NCBI RefSeq assembly: GCF_021608225.1
Contig: NZ_JAKIJS010000002.1
Coordinates: 124,001-188,000 of the forward strand
Length of the DNA stretch: 64,000 bases
Reading direction: 5' to 3'
Origin: Pseudalkalibacillus berkeleyi
GTDB lineage: Bacteria; Bacillota; Bacilli; Bacillales; Fictibacillaceae
Shown here: positions 7,161 through 15,389 of the stretch, piece by piece
How the letters are laid out: the number at the start of each line of letters is the position of its first letter
Position numbering within the stretch: position 1 is the stretch's first letter
Translations under genes and position numbers: made by a program
The notes under the pieces: model-generated
Told to the model about the DNA's origin: nothing
The model's input: the letters and a program-made list of their open reading frames with translations, nothing else
Databases searched by the model: none

Positions 7161-9275
7161 ATGGATAACATGGAGCAAAAGAAAAATAGGAAGAGGTTTC
7201 TTCCAGCGAGGTTGAATCTACTATTCTTAGTCGTGTTTCTGTTATTCACTGTACTTATCATTCGGTTAGGGTTTATACAAATTGTCAACGGTGAGCATTT
7301 TCGAACACAATCTGAGCTCACAAAGAACATTGTAGCATCAGTCCAAACCGAAAGAGGAAAAATGTTCGATCGCAATGGACAGCTAATCGTCTCTAATATC
7401 CCTTCATTTGCTTTAACTTATATACGTGTGCAAGGAACAGGACATGAGGAACATATGCGATATGCTGAAAAGCTTGCCCCATTAATTTCAATGCCAGTTG
7501 ATAAGATCACAACACGAGATCGAGAAGATTTCTGGATTGTAAAAAAAGGGATTCAAAAAGCTTACGAACTTAAACTAACAAAAGAAGAGCGAGATCCAGA
7601 AGATGAAGATAAGAAAATAGAAGATAAAGAATTATATAAAATGGTTTTAGATCGTATAACGGATGAAGATCTGAAGGAAGTAGGCGTGTTTCACGCTGAA
7701 ACCAATGAAGATCTAGAAGTTGATCAACTCACATCAATAGAAGAATCAAGGAACTTAGAAATCCTTGCTATAAAAAGAGAGCTAGACAAATCTACTAACC
7801 TTGAAGTTAGTTTTATTAAAAAAGACCTGACAGAAATCGAGATGGCTGTCATTGGGGAGCACCTTGGCGAACTCGAAGGACGTTTCGGAATATCCTCCAC
7901 AGCAGAACGAACGTACCCAGAAGGAAATGAATTCTTTTTTGGTAAGATTAAAGACATTCCAGCTGAATCAATCGATCATTTTCTGCTGAGAGGTTATGCG
8001 AGAAATGATCAAGTCGGAACGACGCATTTGGAAAAGCAATATGAAGGCATTTTGAGTGGAAAAGACAAAACGTATACCTTTACAACGACGAAGTCTGGGC
8101 AGCCAATTGGTTCTCCAATTGTTACACCTGGTAGTAGAGGACATGATCTTGTTCTTTCAATTGATATGAAATTACAAAAAGAAATCGCGGATATATTGGA
8201 TAAGAGTATTCTAAAAGCTCGAAAAGATGGACCGGTAACGAGTGCATATGTTGTTATGATGGAGCCAAACTCAGGCGAAGTTCTTGCGATGGTTGGTCGA
8301 AAGCTCGATGGCGGAAAATTTAAGGATGATTCGTACAAAACCCTACAAAGCGCATTTGAAATGGGATCTACAGTAAAGGGTGCAACCGTCCTTGCTATCC
8401 ATCAGATGGGAGCTGCTCCTTATATTAACGATAAGATGATTGATCTACCCAGTTCCGGTAACTTTCGTTCTTATACCCAAAATATTGGTACTGTAAATGA
8501 TATTCATGCTCTAGAACAATCATCCAATATTTATATGGGTATTGGGGTTGGTACGCATGCAGGATTTTCATTTGCTAATGCTGGTGGAACATACAAAGCC
8601 CGTGTAACATATGGCACAAAATTTGAGAAAACGTTTCAAAAGCTCAGGGATGTGTACAGTTCTGTTGGATTAGGTGTGAAAACGGGTATAGACTTACCAG
8701 ATGAAGCACTAGGGTTTATAGGAAATATTCCATATGACTCACCAGGGAACTTGTTGCATTATTCTATTGGCCAGTTTGATACGTACACTCCAATTCAAAT
8801 GGCTCAGTATGCATCAGTAATAGCTAATGGGGGATACAGAGTACAACCCCATTTATTAAAAGAAGTTCGTTATTCAACGGGTACGGATGAGCTTGGGTCA
8901 TTAGTTTCTAAATTTGACACAAACGTCATAAATCGTGTTGACAATACTGATGAAGAAATTAAACGAGTTCAAGATGGATTTTACTTGGTTACACATGGAG
9001 CTAGGGGAACTGCCAAACAATTAAGTGGTACGAAAATAGCAGGAAAGACTGGTACAGCACAGATTAAAGGTCCAGGTAAATATAATTTAACCTTTATTGG
9101 ATATGCACCTTACGATAATCCAGAAGTTGCATTCTCTGTAGTACTTCCTAACGCAAGTGGTGGTGCCGTCAATAAAGATATCGCCGGAGACATTGTAGAT
9201 GCTTACTATAATCGCGATCAGCTTGACGTTGAAGATAGTACTGACGAGGACCAGGAACAACCTGAAAACGAGTAA
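7161..9275 (+). CDS. pbpH-like: Class B penicillin-binding protein (PbpA/PbpH-like transpeptidase)
   Basis: A 704-residue bitopic protein: short basic cytoplasmic N-terminus, one membrane segment (about residues 18-38), a PBP dimerisation domain ([11 protein letters not shown] at about 70) and a transpeptidase domain. Active-site motifs are STVK with Ser403, SSN at 454-456 and KTG at 629-631. GSTVKGATV is the form found in the elongation-type PBPs PbpA and PbpH of B. subtilis, which are also about 700 residues. It cross-links peptidoglycan outside the membrane. The acidic C-terminal tail ([14 protein letters not shown]) is not needed for catalysis. AGGGGAG precedes the ATG. Confidence 0.93.
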   Translation: MDNMEQKKNRKRFLPARLNLLFLVVFLLFTVLIIRLGFIQIVNGEHFRTQSELTKNIVASVQTERGKMFDRNGQLIVSNIPSFALTYIRVQGTGHEEHMRYAEKLAPLISMPVDKITTRDREDFWIVKKGIQKAYELKLTKEERDPEDEDKKIEDKELYKMVLDRITDEDLKEVGVFHAETNEDLEVDQLTSIEESRNLEILAIKRELDKSTNLEVSFIKKDLTEIEMAVIGEHLGELEGRFGISSTAERTYPEGNEFFFGKIKDIPAESIDHFLLRGYARNDQVGTTHLEKQYEGILSGKDKTYTFTTTKSGQPIGSPIVTPGSRGHDLVLSIDMKLQKEIADILDKSILKARKDGPVTSAYVVMMEPNSGEVLAMVGRKLDGGKFKDDSYKTLQSAFEMGSTVKGATVLAIHQMGAAPYINDKMIDLPSSGNFRSYTQNIGTVNDIHALEQSSNIYMGIGVGTHAGFSFANAGGTYKARVTYGTKFEKTFQKLRDVYSSVGLGVKTGIDLPDEALGFIGNIPYDSPGNLLHYSIGQFDTYTPIQMAQYASVIANGGYRVQPHLLKEVRYSTGTDELGSLVSKFDTNVINRVDNTDEEIKRVQDGFYLVTHGARGTAKQLSGTKIAGKTGTAQIKGPGKYNLTFIGYAPYDNPEVAFSVVLPNASGGAVNKDIAGDIVDAYYNRDQLDVEDSTDEDQEQPENE

Positions 9276-9276
9276 T

Positions 9277-9310
9277 AAAAAAATCGACACTCCAAAGGTG
9301 TCGATTTTTT
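9277..9310. terminator. Bidirectional terminator between the PBP gene and the convergent small gene
   Basis: AAAATCGACAC pairs with GTGTCGATTTT; A-run on the left and T-run on the right allow use in both directions. Confidence 0.9.
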
Positions 9311-9314
9311 ATGT

Positions 9315-9578
9315 TCAAAAGTACTTTATGAAAATTCGTCCGAATTCGATGATTATGAAGTAAGGGACACCGAAAATGACAATCAAACTGATAGACAAAG
9401 TTTTTACCCAGCCATTTTTACTTAATATTGCCAAAGTTAATGCTACGCCTAGTCCGAGGATCGTAACCAATCTCATAGCTAATACTTCACTTGAATAAGT
9501 CACCCAGTAAGTAATAAAGTATCCAATGACAAAGCAGACAATAATCAATGAAAATAGTCCAAAGTACTTTTTGATCAT
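9315..9578 (-). CDS. Small membrane protein, three hydrophobic segments
   Basis: The 87-residue protein MIKKYFGLFSLIIVCFVIGY has hydrophobic stretches at about residues 5-24, 35-50 and 55-80. An upstream in-frame ATG exists, but GGAAAGG abuts the MSM start and is six bases from the MIKK start, so I place the start at 9578. I do not recognise the family. It converges on the PBP gene and shares its terminator. Confidence 0.6.
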   Translation of the reverse strand: MIKKYFGLFSLIIVCFVIGYFITYWVTYSSEVLAMRLVTILGLGVALTLAILSKNGWVKTLSISLIVIFGVPYFIIIEFGRIFIKYF

Positions 9579-9682
9579 ACTCATCCTTTCCGTTCTGTTT
9601 ATTACAAATATTAACATATTAAATGAATTGTTTGTGGTTTTGTTTAAGGATACTGAAATCGGTGAATTTAAAGAGAAGGAGT

Positions 9683-9706
9683 AAAATATTGTCTCGACAA
9701 TATTTT
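9683..9706. promoter_or_regulatory. Perfect 11-bp inverted repeat
   Basis: AAAATATTGTC and GACAATATTTT flank a 2-base centre. It lies between two divergent genes and could be an operator; no regulator gene is adjacent. Confidence 0.45.
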
Positions 9707-9717
9707 TAATTCGTCAA

Positions 9718-9733
9718 TCAAACATTTGTTTAA
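9718..9733. promoter_or_regulatory. TetR-type palindrome, site 1 upstream of the N-hydroxylase
   Basis: TCAAACATTTGTTTAA, with AAAC/GTTT arms around a 4-base centre. The same sequence recurs 56 bases downstream and in variant form before the yfkD-like gene. Confidence 0.55.
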
Positions 9734-9773
9734 TCGACCTAATCGTAGTTGTATCAAGGGATTTGCAATTCAA

Positions 9774-9789
9774 TCAAACATTTGTTTAA
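9774..9789. promoter_or_regulatory. TetR-type palindrome, site 2 upstream of the N-hydroxylase
   Basis: TCAAACATTTGTTTAA again, flanked by outer CAATT/AATTG arms, about 40 bases before the start codon; a bound repressor would block transcription. Confidence 0.55.
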
Positions 9790-9831
9790 GCAATTGAAAA
9801 AAGTGTCGAACATAGTAAAGGATGTGGTTCA

Positions 9832-11160
9832 GTGAATGAATGTAAAATGTACGATGTAATTGGCGTAGGGATTGGTCCGTTTAATTTGGGGCTTGCTGCA
9901 TTAGCGGATCAAGTGGATGGAATGGATGCACTTTTCTTTGATCAGAGCGCGAAATTTGAATGGCATCCAGGTATGTTAATTGAAGGTAGTGATTTACAAG
10001 TTCCTTTTCTTGCGGATCTCGTTACTTTAGCAGATCCAACGAATCCTCATTCTTTTTTAAATTATCTACATGCTAACAATCGGCTATATAAATTTTACTT
10101 CTTCAATCGTTTTGATATACCAAGACGTGAATATAGTGATTATGCAGCATGGGTTGCATCACGATTAGATAATTGTTCATTTGGAAAACGTGTCATAGAT
10201 GTTAAGTACAACGCTCAAGAGTCAGAAGCCTATTATGAGGTAGTTGTACATGATATTGAAACGCAAGCTGTTGAACACTTTTTTTCAAAGCATATCGTGA
10301 TGGGTACGGGAAGTGTTCCACTCGTTCCAATGGAAACAGAAGGGTGTTCGACTGAAGATGTATTTCATTCGAGTCAGTTCAGGTTTTATGAAGAGGAAGC
10401 AAAGCGATCGAATTCCATTACCGTCATTGGTTCAGGGCAAAGCGCTGCTGAAGTTTTCTATGAGCTTTTGGCAGATCAACATCAATATCGATATGACCTA
10501 ACATGGTATACCCGATCTGTTGGCTTTCTGCAATTAGAATCAGCGAAGCTTGGACAGGAAGTGTTCTCACCTGATTATGTGTCGTACTTTCATGAGCTTT
10601 CGTTTGAAGATCGGAAGAATGCATTATCAACACTAGGGCAACTTCGGAAAGGGATCGATCCTGAGACGCTGAAGAAAATTTATGATCTGCTATATCACCG
10701 CTCTGTCGATCAACAAACGAGAAATGTAACGATTCAACCATTAACAGAAGTGCAGAAAATACAAAATGCTGAAAATGAGTCAGGATATCAGCTTTCTTGC
10801 CATCAATGGCAAAAAGGAGAATCATTTCGCCATCATTCTGAAAAAGTCGTGCTCGCTACGGGTTATAAGCCGCATATTCCTAAGTGGTTCGAGAAGTTCA
10901 ACGACCAGATAGAGTGGGAGGATGAGAAGCGCTACAAAGTTTCAATAGATTATCGTTTGCAATTTAAAAACCAACGTAACAATCATATTTTTACACTAAC
11001 GAATTTAGAGCATTCCCATGGGGCTGGAGCGACGAATCTTGGACTTTCTGTTTATCGCAACCAACAAATCATTAATACAATTTGTGGTGAAGAGGTTTAT
11101 CCAATTACGCAAGAGACGGTGTTCCAGCAGTTTGAGGAAAATGAAAAGGCTGACCTATAG
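9832..11160 (+). CDS. L-lysine/L-ornithine N-monooxygenase (IucD/SidA family)
   Basis: A 442-residue flavoprotein monooxygenase. VIGVGIGPFNLGLA is the FAD-binding glycine-rich motif, WHPGMLIEGSDLQVPFLADL is the family signature near the substrate site, VIGSGQSAAEVF is the NADPH-binding motif and VVLATGYKPH is the second FAD-contact ATG motif. These enzymes hydroxylate the side-chain amine of lysine or ornithine as the first step to hydroxamate siderophores. No siderophore synthetase is nearby, so its product either feeds a distant pathway or serves another purpose. GTG at 9832 has AAAGGATG upstream; an ATG at 9847 is the alternative. Two TetR-type palindromes sit upstream, but no clear Fur box. 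Confidence 0.9.
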   Translation: MNECKMYDVIGVGIGPFNLGLAALADQVDGMDALFFDQSAKFEWHPGMLIEGSDLQVPFLADLVTLADPTNPHSFLNYLHANNRLYKFYFFNRFDIPRREYSDYAAWVASRLDNCSFGKRVIDVKYNAQESEAYYEVVVHDIETQAVEHFFSKHIVMGTGSVPLVPMETEGCSTEDVFHSSQFRFYEEEAKRSNSITVIGSGQSAAEVFYELLADQHQYRYDLTWYTRSVGFLQLESAKLGQEVFSPDYVSYFHELSFEDRKNALSTLGQLRKGIDPETLKKIYDLLYHRSVDQQTRNVTIQPLTEVQKIQNAENESGYQLSCHQWQKGESFRHHSEKVVLATGYKPHIPKWFEKFNDQIEWEDEKRYKVSIDYRLQFKNQRNNHIFTLTNLEHSHGAGATNLGLSVYRNQQIINTICGEEVYPITQETVFQQFEENEKADL

Positions 11161-11173
11161 CAGTCAACCTTTT
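11144..11173. terminator. Bidirectional terminator
   Basis: AAAAGGCTGAC pairs imperfectly with GTCAACCTTTT at the convergent gene ends; it overlaps the last codons of the N-hydroxylase. Confidence 0.65.
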
Positions 11174-11185
11174 GTACTGTAACTA

Positions 11186-11557
11186 TTATCCTTCTGCTTT
11201 GACATTTTTCAAAACATTGATGACGAATAGTAATACGCTAACAACTGTGATCGTCGCGCCTACCGCAATTGCGGGTTCGTATTGATCATGTCCATAAACG
11301 AAAAGCGCTAGCCCTAGCATCATGATTGGGAGTCCGATGTTGTGTCCCCAGAAATGAATTTTTGCTAATGTAGTTTCTGCGGCTTTCGGAAATAAATGAT
11401 AAATGATTCCAGCCAAAGTGAGCGATGTCCAGCCTAATAGGTTCAAATGGGCATGAACTGGCATGAGTTCAAAGGCATGTTCCATTGACATGTACATTCC
11501 CATTATGACTCCGATTGCAAAATATACTGCTGAAATTTTGATTAACTTAATACTCAT
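11186..11557 (-). CDS. Small oxidase-subunit-I-like membrane protein
   Basis: The 123-residue protein has four hydrophobic helices (about residues 5-22, 38-55, 65-85, 92-113). Histidines within or beside them, notably PVHAHLNLLGW and KIHFWGHNIG, recall the heme-binding helices of cytochrome c oxidase/NorB subunit I, of which this looks like a short standalone piece. Such proteins are common in Bacillales and often annotated as cytochrome-c oxidase-like; their role is not established. TAAGGAG precedes the ATG at 11557. Confidence 0.7.
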   Translation of the reverse strand: MSIKLIKISAVYFAIGVIMGMYMSMEHAFELMPVHAHLNLLGWTSLTLAGIIYHLFPKAAETTLAKIHFWGHNIGLPIMMLGLALFVYGHDQYEPAIAVGATITVVSVLLFVINVLKNVKAEG

Positions 11558-11735
11558 AGTGTTTCATCTCCTTAAGTTTAATCAATATGCGTTCATTCAT
11601 ATATACGATGTGATGAAAATTTTTAGCACACTTGTCTTATACAATTGGTGACTAGCTTGCATATCTTATGATTAGTGGACAAGGTTTTAAGAGATACTTT
11701 AGACATGATTCTAATTAATAAGGAGGTATCCCGTA

Positions 11736-12206
11736 GTGGCACAACAACTAGAGATTGGACAAGTTGCACCAGATTTCAATCTGTCCTCAACGAAAGGTGA
11801 AAAGATTCGTTTATCAGATTTTAAAGGTGAGAAGCATGTCATGGTTGCATTTTACCCGCTAGATTTCACACCTGGATGAATTAAAGAAATCACCTCTTGG
11901 AAAGAGGATTTCAACAGATTTTATGAAAATGACACTGAGGTCTTGGCGATCAGTGTTGACCATATTTATGCACATAACGTTTTCGCAGCAAGCTTAGGTA
12001 CATTACCTTATCCGCTTTTATCCGATTGGTACAAGACAACAGCGAAGGATTATGGTGTATTAAATGAAGAAAATTTAACCGCAAAACGGTCAGTATTTAT
12101 CATTGATAAGGAAGGCATCATCCAGTATATAAATACTGAGTTTGATGCGAATGACCGTGAACAGTACCTTGAAGTATTCAAGCGTTGTGAAGGACTTTGT
12201 GTATAA
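11736..12206 (+). CDS. Peroxiredoxin (AhpC/TSA) with in-frame TGA at the catalytic residue: probable selenoprotein
   Basis: GTG at 11736 with AAGGAGG nine bases upstream opens a 156-codon frame interrupted once, by TGA at 11877-11879. The frame reads FYPLDFTPG-TGA-IKEITSW: the TGA falls exactly where the peroxidatic Cys of the PxxxTxxC motif belongs (codon 48). Everything else is intact: the thioredoxin fold, LAISVD, KRSVFIIDKEG and the normal C-terminus with Cys151 and Cys155. From 11886 to 11912 the RNA can form an 11-bp stem with a 2-base bulge and a GGA loop beginning 20 bases after the TGA, as bacterial SECIS elements require. A selenocysteine peroxidase reducing peroxides in the cytoplasm is therefore the best reading; a Cys-to-stop mutation in a fresh pseudogene is the alternative. 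No selABCD gene is in the window. Confidence 0.75.
11886..11912 (+). promoter_or_regulatory. Candidate bacterial SECIS hairpin
   Basis: GAAATC (11886-11891) pairs with GATTTC (11907-11912). After a 2-base bulge CTCTT (11894-11898) pairs with AAGAG (11902-11906), leaving loop GGA. The distance from the TGA to the loop is 19 bases and the loop starts with G, both within what is known for bSECIS elements read by SelB. Confidence 0.6.
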
Positions 12207-12239
12207 TAGAGTGAGATATAATTAGAGGGGGACTTACTC

Positions 12240-12833
12240 TTGGAGATCCAACGATTGCAACAACAAATGGGGTTCTTGTTAGAAATTGATCAGTTGAAAA
12301 ATATATTGAGACAGACGCATGTAACTGATAGCTCTAGAAGAGAAAATGATGCAGAACACTCTTGGCATTTAGCTGTCATGGCGATTGTTCTTGAGGAGTA
12401 TGCGAATGAAAAGAATATCAATATTTTGCATGTCGTTAAAATGCTCCTGATTCATGACTTAGTTGAGATCGATGCTGGAGATACATTTGCATATGATGAA
12501 AAAGGATATGAAGATAAAGAGGAAAGAGAAGAAGAGGCTGCAGAACGAATTTTCTCTATCTTACCTGAAGATCAAGCTGATATGATTTATGCTTTATGGA
12601 GAGAGTTTGAAGATAGGGAGACGGCTGAAGCAAGATTTGCTGCTGCACTTGATCGCCTTCATCCAATGCTCTTGAATCATCAGACGAAAGGGATCACATG
12701 GCAAAAGCACGATATTCGTAAAGAGCAAGTGCTGAGCCGTAACAAGACAATTGCTGAAGGATCAGAGGATCTGTGGGAATATGCCCAAGCAGTAATAGAA
12801 GATGCCGTTGAAAACGGTTATTTAAAAGCATAA
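12240..12833 (+). CDS. HD-domain hydrolase, YfbR/HDDC2-like
   Basis: The 197-residue protein carries the HD phosphohydrolase motifs: RRENDAEHSWHLA (first His), LLIHDLVEIDAGD (the HD pair with downstream acidic residues) and LDRLHPMLLN (distal Asp). This matches the YfbR/HDDC2 group of metal-dependent 5'-nucleotidases acting on deoxynucleoside monophosphates; the exact substrate is inferred. The start is TTG at 12240 with AGAGGGGGA eight bases upstream. It is 33 bases after the peroxiredoxin and may be co-transcribed with it. Confidence 0.85.
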   Translation: MEIQRLQQQMGFLLEIDQLKNILRQTHVTDSSRRENDAEHSWHLAVMAIVLEEYANEKNINILHVVKMLLIHDLVEIDAGDTFAYDEKGYEDKEEREEEAAERIFSILPEDQADMIYALWREFEDRETAEARFAAALDRLHPMLLNHQTKGITWQKHDIRKEQVLSRNKTIAEGSEDLWEYAQAVIEDAVENGYLKA

Positions 12834-12939
12834 TGTATTTGAGGTATAGAGATGGGCTGATAATCGAGTCCACCTCTTCTTTTTGTTGAATGAACTTGGA
12901 GATTAGTAAGGTATTATTGTATGGAAGGTCACATTGAGA

Positions 12940-13355
12940 TGCTTACTGTCCGCGGTAGAGTGAGAAATGAGAAATGGCGGATAGAAAGAGGTGCTTACTG
13001 TCCGCGGTAGAGTGAGAAATGAGAAATGGCGGATAGAAAGAGGGGTTTACTGTCCGCGGTGGAGGGAGAAAGCCAAAATGGCGGATAGAAAGAGGTGCTT
13101 ACTGTCCGCGGTAGAGTGAGAAATGAGAAATGGCGGATAGAAAGAGGTGCTTACTGTCCACGGTAGAGTGAGAAATGAGAAATGGCGGATAGAAAGGGGT
13201 GCTTACTGTCCGCGGTAGAGTGAGAAAGACAATACGGCGGATAGAAAGGGGTGTTTACTGTCCGCGGTAGAGTGAGAAATGAGAAATGGCGGATAGAAAG
13301 GGGTGTTTACTGTCCGCGGTAGGGAGAGAAATAAGAAATGGCGGATAGAAAGAGG
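12940..13355. repeat. Eight tandem copies of a 52-bp unit
   Basis: Each unit starts TGCTTACTGTCCGCGGTAGA and ends GGCGGATAGAAAGAGG. CTGTCCGC near the start can pair with GCGGATAG near the end (one G-U), so a transcript would form a chain of hairpins. Copies 1, 2 and 4 are identical; 3 and 6 diverge in the middle. There are no unique spacers, so this is not CRISPR. No gene lies in the 12834-13562 gap. Confidence 0.9.
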
Positions 13356-13383
13356 GGCTTTACCGGTGTTATGCATAGCAAAC

Positions 13384-13421
13384 AAAAAAAGTGATGATCC
13401 CAGGTTCTGAGATCATCACTT
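13384..13421 (-). terminator. Terminator of the metal ABC operon
   Basis: AAGTGATGATC pairs with GATCATCACTT; on the minus strand it is followed by TTTTTTT. It lies beyond the dispersed repeat that follows the binding-protein gene. Confidence 0.8.
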
Positions 13422-13444
13422 AATGTCAGGTCACATAGATGTAA

Positions 13445-13558
13445 TGTCTAGCTACAGCACCCAGTCACTTGGATCACTTCAGTCCTCCAGCGGCGGCAAC
13501 AGCCTCCTCATCGGACTTCCAGTGACCTTCTTGACTATACAGGGCGCTTGCGCTTTTC
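13445..13558 (+). repeat. Dispersed structured repeat, copy A
   Basis: It begins TGTCTAGCTACAGC and ends GGCGCTTGCGCTTTTC. Two homologous copies lie at 27243 and 44711. TCACT and AGTCC pair with GGACT and AGTGA further on, forming a long interrupted hairpin. Confidence 0.85.
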
Positions 13559-13562
13559 AAAC

Positions 13563-14513
13563 TTACTTAGAATGCTTTTCTAGCTGTTCTCTAATCGTAT
13601 TGATGTTCCACTCCATCATTTTGATGTAAGAGTCTCCGTCTTCACCTGGAGCCCCGATAGAGTCTGTAAAGACTTTACCACCGATTGGGATACCTGTTTC
13701 ACGTGATACGGTTTCCATACTACGTGCATCAATACTCGTTTCTAGGAATAGAACTTTGACGTCTTTTTCACGAATTAAGTCTACAACTTGGCGGACTTGG
13801 TCAGGTGTACCTTGGTTTTCAGCGTTAATTTCCCAGATGTATCCTGATTGGATGTCATAAGCTGCACTGAAGTATTTGAAAGCACCTTCACTCGTAATGA
13901 GGAAGCGGTCTTCTTTCGGAATTTTGCTAAAGCTCGTTTTTGCTTCTTCATGTAACTTTTCTAGCTTTGAAATATATTCTTCAGCGTTTTTCTCATACGT
14001 TTCTTTGTTATCAGGGTCAGCTTCAATCAGACCATCACGGATGTTTTCTACATACTTAATGCCGTTTGCGATGTCCAACCATGCGTGAGGATCCTCTTCA
14101 CCTTCTTTACCTTTTGTTGTTAAGTATTTTGGATCTACGCCTTCACTTAGACGAAAGACAGGAGCATCTTCTCCATCTTTTCCAGTCGTACCGAGAAGCT
14201 TTTCAAACCATGAGTTACCTGCTTCAAGGTTCAATCCGTTATAAAATACTGCGTCAGCGTCAGCTGTCTTCTTAACGTCTTCTGGAAGTGGATCATATTC
14301 ATGTGGGTTCGCTCCGATTTTAACCATACTGTGAACCTCAACTTTGTCTCCACCTACATTTTTGACCATATCGTATAAAATGGAATAAGTCGTAACGACC
14401 TTAAGCTTTTCTCCATCTTTCTTTCCACCTTCTGCTTCGCTATCGCCACTACAAGCAGCTAACAGCAATGCCATTAAAACCCCTACAAATAATAAATATG
14501 CTTTTTTCAACAT
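13563..14513 (-). CDS. mntA: Manganese-type ABC transporter substrate-binding lipoprotein
   Basis: A 316-residue cluster A-I metal-binding protein. The signal peptide ends in a lipobox (LLAAC, Cys21), so it is anchored to the outer face of the membrane. Ligands expected for the Mn/Fe subgroup are seen: His in GANPHEYDP, His in DPHAWLD, Glu in TSEGAFKYF and Asp in FTDSIG; zinc-specific members usually have a third His and a His-rich loop, both absent. It is the last gene of the operon, 18 bases after the permease gene. Manganese is the likely substrate; iron or zinc cannot be excluded. Confidence 0.88.
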   Translation of the reverse strand: MLKKAYLLFVGVLMALLLAACSGDSEAEGGKKDGEKLKVVTTYSILYDMVKNVGGDKVEVHSMVKIGANPHEYDPLPEDVKKTADADAVFYNGLNLEAGNSWFEKLLGTTGKDGEDAPVFRLSEGVDPKYLTTKGKEGEEDPHAWLDIANGIKYVENIRDGLIEADPDNKETYEKNAEEYISKLEKLHEEAKTSFSKIPKEDRFLITSEGAFKYFSAAYDIQSGYIWEINAENQGTPDQVRQVVDLIREKDVKVLFLETSIDARSMETVSRETGIPIGGKVFTDSIGAPGEDGDSYIKMMEWNINTIREQLEKHSK

Positions 14514-14531
14514 TTTGTTGTTCCCCTCTCC

Positions 14532-15389
14532 CTAGCTTGCTATTGAAGCTCTTTTTCTAGATTTAATTAGTTTTCTCACAAAACCATGTTTCGGTGAGAA
14601 TAAGAATACTGCGACAAATAAGATTGTAGATGTGAGTACGATTGTAGCTCCGGATGGAAGGTTATACATAAAGCTGTAATACAAACCGACGACTGAAGCA
14701 ATCGTTCCAAATCCTGCTGCTAGATAAATCATGACCCATAATCGATCTGTCAAAAGATAGGCTGTTGCTGCAGGTGTAATCAACATCGCAACAACAAGGA
14801 CAATTCCTACTGTTTGAAGTGAAGCGACTGTAACCATTGTCAGCAAGGTCATTAATAAGTAATGGATGACTCTAGTCGATAACCCGTATGCTTGAGCCAT
14901 TGTTGCGTCGAATGAAGTGACGAGTAATTCTTTATAAAAGAAGTAGACACCTGCAATAACAAGAATCCCGATTGCGAGCGTAACCCACATGTCAGATGGG
15001 CGAACGGCAAGCACATTACCAAACAAGATATGATACAAGTCAGTACTACTCTTCATAAAGGTGATTAAAATAATCCCTGCCGCGAAGGCGGATGTAAATA
15101 AAATCCCGATTGCGGTATCGTTTTTCAATCGACTGTTTTGACTGACAAAACCAATTCCGATCGCAGTTAAAACACCTGTAAATACGGCTCCGAAGAAGAA
15201 GTTGATCCCTAGCATGTAGGATATTGCAACACCTGGCAATACAGCGTGTGAAATCGCATCACCCATAAGAGCCATACCTCTCAGGATGATGAAGCATCCA
15301 ATTACGCCACAAATGATGCCGACCATCACGGATGTAATTAATGCTTTTTGAAGAAATTCGTACTGTATGATCGCTTCTATAAAGTTCAT
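14532..15389 (-). CDS. mntC: Metal ABC transporter permease (ABC-3 family)
   Basis: A 285-residue integral membrane protein with eight or nine hydrophobic segments, of the ABC-3 (ZnuB/MntC) type; MGDAISHAVLPGVAISY is the conserved cytoplasmic loop. Its start overlaps the stop of the ATPase gene by 4 bases, so translation is coupled. It forms the channel of the importer. B. subtilis mnt has two permease genes; only one is present here, so the channel is probably a homodimer. The C-terminus is basic (KLIKSRKRAS). Confidence 0.88.
   Translation of the reverse strand: MNFIEAIIQYEFLQKALITSVMVGIICGVIGCFIILRGMALMGDAISHAVLPGVAISYMLGINFFFGAVFTGVLTAIGIGFVSQNSRLKNDTAIGILFTSAFAAGIILITFMKSSTDLYHILFGNVLAVRPSDMWVTLAIGILVIAGVYFFYKELLVTSFDATMAQAYGLSTRVIHYLLMTLLTMVTVASLQTVGIVLVVAMLITPAATAYLLTDRLWVMIYLAAGFGTIASVVGLYYSFMYNLPSGATIVLTSTILFVAVFLFSPKHGFVRKLIKSRKRASIAS

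Noticed and set aside
7021-7215. 64-codon plus-strand frame upstream of the PBP gene
   Set aside because: It runs through a perfect terminator-type hairpin and overlaps the PBP start in another frame; no ribosome binding site.
12940-13355. CRISPR-like regular array
   Set aside because: Units are contiguous 52-bp copies without unique spacers and there are no cas genes; it is a tandem repeat.
13203-13385. 60-codon minus-strand frame within the 52-bp array
   Set aside because: Repeat-derived low-complexity sequence without a ribosome binding site.
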